64,000 nt of DNA from DATHTS01 sp965219305 (lineage in GTDB: Bacteria; Acidobacteriota; Blastocatellia; Pyrinomonadales; Pyrinomonadaceae). Position 1 is the first letter of the stretch. Every line of letters begins with the position of its first letter. The notes beneath the pieces are model-generated. The model was not told where the DNA came from, did no database searches, and saw only the letters and a list, made by a program, of their open reading frames with translations. The position numbers and the translations under genes were made by a program. Where the stretch lies: NCBI GenBank assembly GCA_965219305.1, contig OZ244725.1, forward strand, positions 1,302,001 through 1,366,000. Reading direction: 5' to 3'. Below are positions 34,078-42,733 of the stretch, one piece after another.

Positions 34078-37000
34078 ATGCAGTGGTTAGCAGAAATTTG
34101 TGTTCATCGTCCGGTATTTGCGACCGTGATCGTTTTGTTTTTAACGGTGGTCGGCGGATTTTCGTTTTTTACGCTCGGCGTTGACCGTTTTCCGAAAATT
34201 GATGTGCCGACGATTTCGGTTTCGACATCGAATTCGGGCGCGGCTCCCGAAGAGATCGAATCGGAAATTACCGACATCATCGAAGGCGCGGTCAATACCG
34301 TTCCCGGCATTGACGAGATGACTTCGACTTCTTCGCGCGGAAGTTCTAATGTTCGTCTGACTTTTAACTTGGAAAAAGACCCTGATCAGGCATATCAGGA
34401 ACTTCAGCAAAAAATCTCGACGGTCGTTAATCGTCTGCCGGAAACCGCCGATCCGCCGGTCGTTCGTAAATCCGATCCCGATTCTTCGCCTATTTTGCTT
34501 TATGCGGTCAGTGCGCCGCGCAACGCGATAGAATTGACGAATTTGGTTGAAAATCTGATTCAAAAACGTATCGAATCGGCCGACGGTGTCGGCGAAGTTG
34601 CGATCTACGGCGCACGTCAGCGCGAGATAAAAATTTTCATTAATCCGAATCGTCTGCGGGCTTATAATCTTTCCGTAACTGACGTAACGAACGCCGTCCG
34701 CACGCAAAATCAGGAACTTCCCGGCGGCGATATAAATGAAGGCGCAAAAACGCTCGGTCTGCGGACGATGAGCAAACTGACAGATATAAAACAGTTTAAC
34801 GACGTTGTTATCGCCACGAAAAACGGTTTTCCGGTCAAAGTCAGCGACATCGGACGAGTTGACGACAGCGGCGCAGACGCGACTTCCGCCGCTTCTTTAA
34901 ATGGCGTTCAATCGGTTTCGGTCGCTATTCGCAAACAATCCGGCGCAAATACGATCGCGGTTATCAACAACGTAAAAGCGCGTATGGCGGAAATCACGCC
35001 GAATCTGCCGAGCGATTTCAAACTCGCCGTTACGCGCGATCAATCGGAATTTATCGAAAATTCCCTTCACGCAATTGAAGAACATCTCGTGATCGGCGGA
35101 CTTCTCGCCGCAATTGTCGTGTTTTTATTTTTATGGAATTTCCGCACGACGATCATCGCCGCGCTTGCTATTCCGACTTCGATCATCGCGTCGTTCGCCG
35201 TTATCGCATATCTCGGTTATTCGCTCAATCAAATGACGATGCTCGCGCTCACTTTGATGGTCGGCATCGTGATTGACGACGCGATTGTCGTCTTGGAAAA
35301 TATTTATCGTTTTATTGAAGAAAAAGGAATGACACCGTTTCGCGCCGCCATCGAAGGAACACGCGAGATCGGTCTGGCGGTTTTGGCGACGACGCTTTCT
35401 TTGCTCGCCGTGTTTATTCCCGTCGGATTTATGAACGGGATCGTCGGGCGTTTTATGTCGTCGTTCGGTCTGACATCGGCGGCGGCGATTGCTGTTTCGC
35501 TGATCGTTTCGTTTACTTTAACGCCGATGCTAGCGGCGCGTTGGATCAAACAGAAAAAAGTTCACAACGCCGAATTTGAAGATCAAAATCCTGATTGGAA
35601 ACCCGAAGCGTCCGAAGAAATCGAATACGAATCGGTAAATCAGGAAAACGCTGAAATTTACCGCGAAGAAATCGCCGAACAAGAAACGACGGAAAATCTC
35701 GACGCGCCGCCGGTCAAAGAAAATGACGGAAACGAAAGTAAAGATTCGTGGTTTTACCGCAAAGTTGACGGCGCATACACGTTTCTTTTGAAACTTTCGA
35801 TGCGTTTCCGCTGGGCGATCGTTCTGCTCTGCGTGATCGTCGTCGCTTCGATTTACCCGCTTTTCAGTTTCGTCGGAATGGCGTTTTTGCCGGACGAAGA
35901 CGAATCTTCACTCGATATAAATCTGCGCGGACCGCAAGGAACTTCGCTTTCGGCAACGCAAAGTATTCTCGACCGCATCGCCAGAGATTTGCGCGAACAA
36001 GTGCCGGAAATCGAAAGTACTCTGGTTTTAGCCGGATTCGGCGGCGGCGGCGGAAACGGCGGCAGAATTTTCGTAACGCTCAAACCGATTGCCGACCGCA
36101 GCAAATCGCAAGCCGATGTGATTAATGTGGTGCGCGGAATTACAAAAAAATATTCAAACAAAGATTATAAAATAAACGCTTCCGGTTCGTCTTCGATTTC
36201 GGGAAGTCTCGGTTTGGGTCGCGGCGGTTCTGGAATCGGTTTTTATATTGCAGGACCCGATCAGGAAGTCTTAAAACAACTCGGCAATCAACTCGTCGAA
36301 AAACTTTCAAACGACCCGCTTTTCCGCGATCCAGACACATCGGATCAGGAAGGTTCGCCGGAAATCCGCATCGTCATTGACCGCGCGAAAGCCGCTGATC
36401 TGGGCGTAAAAGCCGGAGATGTCGCACAGGCACTTAATATTTTCGCCGCCGGACAACAAGTTTCGACTTTTAGCGAAGGCACGGAACAATATGATGTCGT
36501 CGTTCAGGCGGACGAACAATTTCGCCGCGACCGCACTGATTTACAGTATTTCACCGTTACTTCGACCAGCGGAACTCCAGTCGTTTTGGATAAAGTCGTC
36601 AAACTCGAAGAAGGAACGAGTCCGTCTTCGATCAGCCGTCTGAACCGCCAACGGACAATTACAGTTTCCGCCGGTCTGCCGCCGAATACTTCGGAATCGG
36701 ACGCATTGAAAAAACTTCAGGTTTACGCGAGCGAACTCAAAATGCCGCCCGAATATGTAACCGGCGTGACGGGACAATCAAAGGAATTAAACCGCGCTTA
36801 CGATGCGTTTCTTTATGCGTTTTTATTGTCGTTCGTGTTTATGTATCTGATTTTGGCGGCACAGTTCGAATCGTTTATTCACCCGATCACGATCCTTCTG
36901 ACATTACCGCTCTCGATTCCGTTCGCGCTTCTTTCGACGGCGATTGCGGGACAAACGATGAATATATTTTCCGCACTCGGAATTTTACTTCTTTTCGGAA

Positions 37001-37398
37001 TCGTCAAGAAAAACGCCATTTTGCAGATTGACCACACGAACCATCTGCGAACAAAAGGAATGCCCAGATACGAAGCGATAATTCAGGCAAACCGCGACCG
37101 TCTGCGACCAATTTTGATGACGACGCTCGCGCTTATCGCCGGAATGATTCCGCTGACAATCGGAACAGGCGCAGGCGCGGCGACGAATCGTTCGATCGGA
37201 ATTCTGGTCGTCGGCGGACAGATGATGTGTCTTTTGCTGACGCTTCTCGCGGTTCCGGTTTTTTATTCGCTCTTTGACGACGCGCAACAGTCGTCGTTTA
37301 TGAGCGGAATGGGAAATCGTCTGCGCCCGATTTTCAAGAAATTCACGGGTAATTTCAAAAGAAAACCGGACGCTAAGGCTGAGGTGGAAAATGAATAA
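34078..37398 (+). CDS. RND (HAE1-type) efflux pump permease
   Basis: Proton-driven multidrug exporter of the AcrB/MdtB class. 1106 aa with twelve transmembrane segments and two large periplasmic loops; conserved TM4 sequence VGIVIDDAIVVLENI holds the proton-relay Asp pair. The cytoplasmic loop after TM6 (about 490-560) carries a ~65-residue acidic, Glu-rich insert absent from E. coli AcrB. Full length and intact. Substrate cannot be inferred. Confidence 0.95.
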   Translation: MQWLAEICVHRPVFATVIVLFLTVVGGFSFFTLGVDRFPKIDVPTISVSTSNSGAAPEEIESEITDIIEGAVNTVPGIDEMTSTSSRGSSNVRLTFNLEKDPDQAYQELQQKISTVVNRLPETADPPVVRKSDPDSSPILLYAVSAPRNAIELTNLVENLIQKRIESADGVGEVAIYGARQREIKIFINPNRLRAYNLSVTDVTNAVRTQNQELPGGDINEGAKTLGLRTMSKLTDIKQFNDVVIATKNGFPVKVSDIGRVDDSGADATSAASLNGVQSVSVAIRKQSGANTIAVINNVKARMAEITPNLPSDFKLAVTRDQSEFIENSLHAIEEHLVIGGLLAAIVVFLFLWNFRTTIIAALAIPTSIIASFAVIAYLGYSLNQMTMLALTLMVGIVIDDAIVVLENIYRFIEEKGMTPFRAAIEGTREIGLAVLATTLSLLAVFIPVGFMNGIVGRFMSSFGLTSAAAIAVSLIVSFTLTPMLAARWIKQKKVHNAEFEDQNPDWKPEASEEIEYESVNQENAEIYREEIAEQETTENLDAPPVKENDGNESKDSWFYRKVDGAYTFLLKLSMRFRWAIVLLCVIVVASIYPLFSFVGMAFLPDEDESSLDINLRGPQGTSLSATQSILDRIARDLREQVPEIESTLVLAGFGGGGGNGGRIFVTLKPIADRSKSQADVINVVRGITKKYSNKDYKINASGSSSISGSLGLGRGGSGIGFYIAGPDQEVLKQLGNQLVEKLSNDPLFRDPDTSDQEGSPEIRIVIDRAKAADLGVKAGDVAQALNIFAAGQQVSTFSEGTEQYDVVVQADEQFRRDRTDLQYFTVTSTSGTPVVLDKVVKLEEGTSPSSISRLNRQRTITVSAGLPPNTSESDALKKLQVYASELKMPPEYVTGVTGQSKELNRAYDAFLYAFLLSFVFMYLILAAQFESFIHPITILLTLPLSIPFALLSTAIAGQTMNIFSALGILLLFGIVKKNAILQIDHTNHLRTKGMPRYEAIIQANRDRLRPILMTTLALIAGMIPLTIGTGAGAATNRSIGILVVGGQMMCLLLTLLAVPVFYSLFDDAQQSSFMSGMGNRLRPIFKKFTGNFKRKPDAKAEVENE

Positions 37399-37407
37399 TT
37401 ATTTGCC

Positions 37408-37549
37408 GACTGGAGCGCAAGCGTCCCCGCTTGCAATGAGTGCGGTAGCACGAACATACGTTTGTTATTTGCGGGATTGAATATATATCCGAACATCTTT
37501 TCGCGTCGAAGCGACGCTCATTGCAAGCGGGGACGCTTGCGCTCCAGTC
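37408..37549. repeat. 33-bp perfect inverted repeat between pump and TolC gene
   Basis: GACTGGAGCGCAAGCGTCCC... at 37408-37440 is repeated exactly inverted at 37517-37549, with a 76-nt spacer. A further partial copy (GCGACGCTTGCACTCCAGTC) follows at about 37555-37574. It looks like a REP/MITE-type dispersed element in the operon. Confidence 0.9.
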
Positions 37550-37618
37550 AAGTAGCGACGCTTGCACTCCAGTCGGCTTCGCGCTTTAGTAGATAATTTC
37601 ATCAATTTGTTTAAAGTT

Positions 37619-39688
37619 ATGTCTAAGCAGTTTTTCACAGTTTTATTCTCGATTTTGCTGACGGCGTTCGCGGTCTCGGCGCAGACTACGCCGCCGACCA
37701 CCACGACTCCGCCGACGAATCAGCCGACAACTCCGCCGACTCAGCAGCAGACGGAAGTTCAGCAGCAAAATAATCAAACGCAACAGCAGAATCAAACGCA
37801 GAATCCGACGGCAAATCCGACGAATCAGCCGCAGGTGACACAGCCGACGCAGCCTCAGCAACCGGGCGTTACGCCGAGCGGACAAATTCCGAACAGTCAG
37901 ACCGTGATTCAGCAAACACCGACTCAGAATGTCGGAACTTCCGGCGTTGCCCCGGCGATTTTGCCCGACGATCCGCCGCCCGTCGCGCCGAATTTTGAAG
38001 CACCGATTCGACCTCTGCCGTCCGCCGAACGTGTCGGCGTTGATATGATGAATCAGCTAACGCTGACTTTGGAAGAAGCCATCGAAATGGCTTTGCAGAA
38101 CAACAACGACATTGACACTTCGCGCAACGACGTGCAGATCGCCGAATTCAATCTGCGTGCCGCCAACGGAATTTATGATCCGAATATCGTTTCCGAAAAT
38201 TACTTCGAAAGCGCGACCACGCCGACGGCTTCGACCATCGGCGGCGCGACGAACGGTTCGGTGACGGCGCAGAGATTTTATAATTCCGCCGGAGTTAGCG
38301 GATTCTCCCCGTTTGCAGGAGGAAGCTATGCAACGGATTTCAATTTTTCGCGGCTTACGACCAGCAACTCGAACGCGACTTTGAATCCGCAGTTTCCTTC
38401 TGCATTAACATTTTCATACGTCCAGCCGCTTCTGCGCGGCAGACGTTTCGACAATAATCGCCGTCAGATCGAAATTGCCAAGAAAAACTTGTCTTTGACC
38501 GACGCGCAATTTCGCCAACGCGCCATCGAAGTCATCGCGCAGGTCGAACAATCTTATTGGAATTTGGTATTTGCTCTGAGAAATCTGCAAGTCCAACTTG
38601 ATGCCGTCCGCCAAGCCAGAACGCAGTTGGAAAGCAATCAAAGGTTAGTTTCAAAAGGCGTTCTCGCACCGATTGATATTATCGCGGCGAACACGCAGAT
38701 CACGACTTTCGAGCAGAGCGTTTACACGGCGCAGGAAGATGTCACGCGGGCGGAAAACACTCTGAAAACTCTGCTTCTCGCCGACAGAACTTCCGGCGAC
38801 TGGTCGCGCCCGATCACGCCTGTTTCCGAAGTTTCGCTCGAAGCACCGCGCGTCGGTCTGGAAGTCGCCGTCACCGAAGCGTTGAAAAATCGTCCCGAAC
38901 TCGCCGAACTTCGCACAAATTCGGAAATCAACAAGATTGATGAAAGATATTACCGAGATTTGACGAAACCGGAAATCAATCTCGTCGGCACATATACGAC
39001 GCAAGGTTTGGCGGGAACGGCGCAACAACGCACGGGCGGTTCGACGACTTCTGCGCTGACCGACCGTGTAAACCAGCTTTCGACGCTTGCCGGACTCAAT
39101 CCTTTGCCGCCGAATACGACGACTTCGACTGTTCCGTCGAATCTCGTCGGCGGAGCGTTTAATTCGCTCGGCAATCTTCTGACGCAGGATTTCCCGACTT
39201 ACCGTGTCGGCGTTCAGATCGCGCTTCCGTGGGGAAACCGAACGGCGAAAGCGAATCTCGGCAGAACTTACGTCCAAGCCGACCGCATCAAAAATCAGGA
39301 AGCGCAAGCCGAACAAATCATCGAAGCCGAAGTCAGAAACTCGATTCAGGCACTTCGTTCATCCGAAGCGCGTCTCGCATCGGCATTAGCTTCGCGCCAA
39401 TCCGCCGAACAATTATACGACAGCGAACAACGCCAATTCCGTGCCGGAACCACGACGTTTTATCTCGTTCTCCAACGTCAAACCGAACTCCTCGTCGCCC
39501 GCAGCCGCGAACTTCAAGCGCAGACCGATTTGAACAAAGCAATTTCCGAATTTCAGAGAGCGACGGGAACGACGCTTTCAGCAAATGATGTCGCGGTTTC
39601 CGACGGAACGAATTTAATAAAATCAAAAACGCGCCGCACAACTGCTTTTAATAATGGTTCGGTTAGATTTCCACTTCCCTCGAATTGA
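37619..39688 (+). CDS. TolC-family outer-membrane efflux protein
   Basis: Outer-membrane channel of the tripartite pump. The frame opens at 37562, but that part lies in the repeat; the signal peptide starts at ATG 37619 (MSKQFFTVLFSILLTAFAVSA). Residues ~20-110 are a Pro/Gln/Thr low-complexity region rarely seen in TolC. The TolC core repeats follow from about 140, with LTLEEAIEMAL and the paired coiled-coil helices. It completes the adaptor-pump-channel operon. Confidence 0.9.
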   Translation: MSKQFFTVLFSILLTAFAVSAQTTPPTTTTPPTNQPTTPPTQQQTEVQQQNNQTQQQNQTQNPTANPTNQPQVTQPTQPQQPGVTPSGQIPNSQTVIQQTPTQNVGTSGVAPAILPDDPPPVAPNFEAPIRPLPSAERVGVDMMNQLTLTLEEAIEMALQNNNDIDTSRNDVQIAEFNLRAANGIYDPNIVSENYFESATTPTASTIGGATNGSVTAQRFYNSAGVSGFSPFAGGSYATDFNFSRLTTSNSNATLNPQFPSALTFSYVQPLLRGRRFDNNRRQIEIAKKNLSLTDAQFRQRAIEVIAQVEQSYWNLVFALRNLQVQLDAVRQARTQLESNQRLVSKGVLAPIDIIAANTQITTFEQSVYTAQEDVTRAENTLKTLLLADRTSGDWSRPITPVSEVSLEAPRVGLEVAVTEALKNRPELAELRTNSEINKIDERYYRDLTKPEINLVGTYTTQGLAGTAQQRTGGSTTSALTDRVNQLSTLAGLNPLPPNTTTSTVPSNLVGGAFNSLGNLLTQDFPTYRVGVQIALPWGNRTAKANLGRTYVQADRIKNQEAQAEQIIEAEVRNSIQALRSSEARLASALASRQSAEQLYDSEQRQFRAGTTTFYLVLQRQTELLVARSRELQAQTDLNKAISEFQRATGTTLSANDVAVSDGTNLIKSKTRRTTAFNNGSVRFPLPSN

Positions 39689-39760
39689 TTATTTTTAAAT
39701 CTTAAAGCCGTAGAATAATATGATTTTTCTATATGGAAATTAAAATCATAAAAAGGAGTT

Positions 39761-41221
39761 TTAAATAAACAGCGGACTGATGACGATTTCACTATTCGGG
39801 TCGTCATCTTTGCGAACTCCGACACCGACGATTTTGCCCATTATTTCAACTTCGTTTTCGTCGAAAAGTTGTGGCTCGGATTTTGATCCTTCGAGACAGA
39901 CGACACCAAAATCGGCATCGTAAAAACCGCAATAAACGGCTTTACTCGCTTTTTCTGAAATTGCCGCCAAATCACCGCGTTCGACCGGAATTCCGGCGAC
40001 AATTGCCAACGAATTCTTTTTCAGACCGATTTCTTCGAGATGAGAATTTTCCATCCAAATGCCTTGTATATCGGTATAATGTGAAAGCGATGACGGCAAA
40101 ATCAGATTCATACTGCCCTGAGACGAATTTTTCGGGCTGACATTTTCGCGCCGCACCGAATATTTTCTTTCATCTAAAATTTTCTCGAATTCCGCCGCTA
40201 GATTTTCCACCGCTTCCTCCCCGACATTCATTCGGGCGATCTGCACGGCTTCGGTCAAACAAATAATCGCTGATTTGAAATCATCGAGATAAAGCAAAAC
40301 CTTTGTTTTTGTCTGCAAAGTTTCAACCAGATACGCTGCATTCTCACTTTCGCGCAGCATTTCGATAGCGCGTTCGACAGTTTTTAATGCTTCGTCATAT
40401 TTTTTTTCCTCGAAATAGATCAATGCCTTCGTATCGAGCGAAAATCCGGCGCGTGTTTTATCTTTTATTTCCTTGAAAATTCGTGTTGCTTCATCAATCA
40501 CACGATGGGCTTTTTCAAAATCTTTTAATGACTTATAAAGTTGAGAGCGATTATTTTCAATAGTTCCGAGGTAAATTTTATGTCCTGAACGATGATGATA
40601 ATATCTGGCTAACACAAAATATCTTGATGCTTTCGTGAAATTTTTGCATTCCTGATAAGCAATTCCTAAATAATTGTAGAAATCGCCCTTCAAACAATCG
40701 TCGCCGAAATCTAAAAAGTTTTTCTCCTGAACTTTTAGAACAGCAATTATCTCTTCGTATTTTCTATTCGATAAATGAATAACACTTTTTATTAATAGTG
40801 AATAAAGTTTTGGAAAGCATTTATCTGGAAGATTATGTGATAAAACTTCTGTTATATAAATATCTGCTTCATTCAGCTCTCCCGCACGCCAAAACGCAAG
40901 TGCCAGATAATTCTCGCAATCGGCAATTTTTTCAGTATTATTAAGATTTATAAAAAGCTGACGCGCATTTGTCAACAAATTCTTGGAAATTTGTTGAGAA
41001 TCAGGAATTTGCTTGTTGTGTCCGTAGAATCCGATCAAACTTCCGCATCTGAGCATTACTTCCGCCGCTTCTGCTGCGTTAAGTCCTTTGACTTCAGGTA
41101 GCTGTCTGATGTCTTCCCAATATGCGCTTACTTCCGTAAACGCTTTCTCATATTCGCCACGTCTTTCAAGACGAAACAGGTTCCCGGTTAAAATAGCTAC
41201 ATCGGTGTGGAAAATTTTCAT
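39761..41221 (-). CDS. TPR protein with LexA/S24-like C-terminal domain
   Basis: 486 aa. About 1-340 are tetratricopeptide repeats. Residues ~385-470 align with the LexA/S24 peptidase fold: MENSHLEEIGL, GDLAAIS, and EVEIMGKIVGVGVR. The nucleophile position keeps Ser393, but the catalytic Lys position is Cys431 in my alignment, so autocleavage is doubtful. No N-terminal HTH is visible, so it is not an obvious repressor. It is divergent from a small secreted protein gene 75 bp away. Possible TPR signal-binding regulator; unproven. Confidence 0.65.
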   Translation of the reverse strand: MKIFHTDVAILTGNLFRLERRGEYEKAFTEVSAYWEDIRQLPEVKGLNAAEAAEVMLRCGSLIGFYGHNKQIPDSQQISKNLLTNARQLFINLNNTEKIADCENYLALAFWRAGELNEADIYITEVLSHNLPDKCFPKLYSLLIKSVIHLSNRKYEEIIAVLKVQEKNFLDFGDDCLKGDFYNYLGIAYQECKNFTKASRYFVLARYYHHRSGHKIYLGTIENNRSQLYKSLKDFEKAHRVIDEATRIFKEIKDKTRAGFSLDTKALIYFEEKKYDEALKTVERAIEMLRESENAAYLVETLQTKTKVLLYLDDFKSAIICLTEAVQIARMNVGEEAVENLAAEFEKILDERKYSVRRENVSPKNSSQGSMNLILPSSLSHYTDIQGIWMENSHLEEIGLKKNSLAIVAGIPVERGDLAAISEKASKAVYCGFYDADFGVVCLEGSKSEPQLFDENEVEIMGKIVGVGVRKDDDPNSEIVISPLFI

Positions 41222-41296
41222 TTTTTTTGTCTAACTCTGATATTATAAACGCGATACTTTCTAAAGTGTCAAGTAAACACGAGGAAAAAAATTATT

Positions 41297-41518
41297 ATGA
41301 AAAATACAATGAAATTAACAGCCAAACTTCTTTTGATCGTCAGTCTCTTTTGTTCGATCGCTTTCGCCGAAGACGGCAATATGGGATCGGGGACGAAAGC
41401 CTGCACTGAAAATTGTCGTCCCGCGAGCAGTTCGACGGTTACTAATACGACTAACGAAGGTTCGGAAGTTTCAGTATTCGACTTAATCGGCGAATATCTG
41501 TTCGATCTTTTCGGATAA
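41297..41518 (+). CDS. Small secreted protein, divergent from TPR gene
   Basis: 73 aa with a clear signal peptide (cleavage near AFA|ED, residue 24) and a 49-residue mature peptide with two Cys (ACTENC) and a hydrophobic tail (VSVFDLIGEYLFDLFG). GAGGA precedes the start. It shares the divergent promoter region with the TPR/S24-like gene, a layout used by secreted-peptide/receptor pairs; the link here is only positional. Confidence 0.65.
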   Translation: MKNTMKLTAKLLLIVSLFCSIAFAEDGNMGSGTKACTENCRPASSSTVTNTTNEGSEVSVFDLIGEYLFDLFG

Positions 41519-41689
41519 ACGGATCATTCGGACAAAAAGTAAACAGGAATTTTTGCCGTTGTTTTGTTTTTTTGGCGCGCAGGTCGGATTTTTTTCCTGC
41601 TTAGTTTTCCAGAAACAAAACGATCTTGGTTTTTTGACGATGTTTTCTGATTCGTCAGAAAAATTCCTGATTTATCTTAACATACTTGC

Positions 41690-41714
41690 CTGACGAAACC
41701 ATTGGTTTCGTCAG
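41690..41714. terminator. Perfect hairpin in the gap before the patatin relic
   Basis: CTGACGAAACC / GGTTTCGTCAG with a 3-nt loop, no U-tract on either side. Lies 171 bp after the small secreted gene; may be a weak terminator or a repeat. The remaining 41519-41801 gap shows nothing else. Confidence 0.4.
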
Positions 41715-41801
41715 TTAGTAGAGGTCTGTTTTAAATTATCCGCACCAATTTTTTTCTTCGCCTTAACTTATTGTTCTATGATACACGTGATTTGCTTAAA
41801 T

Positions 41802-42497
41802 TCAAACGCGTTCACGATTCATCAAATTAACCGGATTTTCCTTTAATTTCAACCATTCAGTTTTGAGCCGTGTGTATGTGTCGTAATAAGGCGAGTCCGG
41901 CGTGTCGGGTTTTGGGACGGTTTGCGGCGTTTGTTTTTGGGCTTCGCTTTCTTCGGCTTGCCATTTTTGCCAGAAATATTTCAGAAGCGAAAAACAAGTC
42001 GTGCAGCGTCCGCAGGCAATTAGGGTTTTGTATTGATCTTCGTTCATCCAGAGCGTCGTCGGGACGATTTCTGCCTGAGCTGAAAGTTCCTTCATCTCGA
42101 GCGTCGGTTTTAGCTTTAAAAGTGCGCCTGCTCAAAAGACAATCCGTATAGGATGCCGCCGAACGAATTAAACTCAGATCGGTCGAACCTGAAGGCGACG
42201 GAGTTGTGTAAAGATCATTGAGGGCTTTATCTATCGCGTTAGTGGTTTTCAGATACTTGCTGAAATCTTAAAAAAAACCGCTCCGAAAGTTTTCTTTTCG
42301 CTTTGCCAGACGGAATAAGTCAACCCCGTAAAAGTTCCGCCCGAAACTGTGGACAAAAGTTTCACATCGTTTAATAAATCCAACTCGTCCAACATATCGA
42401 GTGTGCCGAGCGCGTAAGTCGCGGCGCGATAACCGCCGCCGGAAAGACATAATGCAATATCTCCAAAGGGTTTGTTTGCGGAAAAATCTGCGGGCAT
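41802..42497 (-). pseudogene. Patatin-like phospholipase pseudogene
   Basis: The 5' part (42497-42249) encodes the patatin start with GGGYRAATYALGTLDML and the nucleophile elbow VSGGT, then breaks at an eight-T run near 42270. Continuation is found in other frames (ISKYLKTTNAIDKAL; NSFGGILYGLSFEQAH), and the C-terminal part reads KPTLEMKELSAQAEIVPTTL to 41802. At least two frameshifts and a large missing middle make it non-functional. The catalytic Asp region is absent. Confidence 0.75.
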
Positions 42498-42733
42498 ATT
42501 TTCTAGCTCTTTAAACTATTGATGTTGATAAAGCACCAACAATATATACCTTTTCTGCAAGTTTTTCAAAATATAAAACAAAATGCGTTTCGAGTTCCGA
42601 ATTTAGTTGGCTCGCGCTCGTATAGCGTGCGCGTGTTTCCGCCGGCGAATCACGACGGAAAGCCCACTAAAGTTGGAACTCCAAACTTTTCAAAATACTT
42701 GGATTACTTTTTCTTAAATGCTTAAAATATTTC

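Noticed and set aside
37562..37618. Upstream extension of the TolC gene
   Set aside because: These codons lie in the inverted-repeat region, while the signal peptide starts at 37619.
42519..42725. 68-aa frame upstream of the patatin relic
   Set aside because: No ribosome site, no family, and composition unlike real genes nearby.
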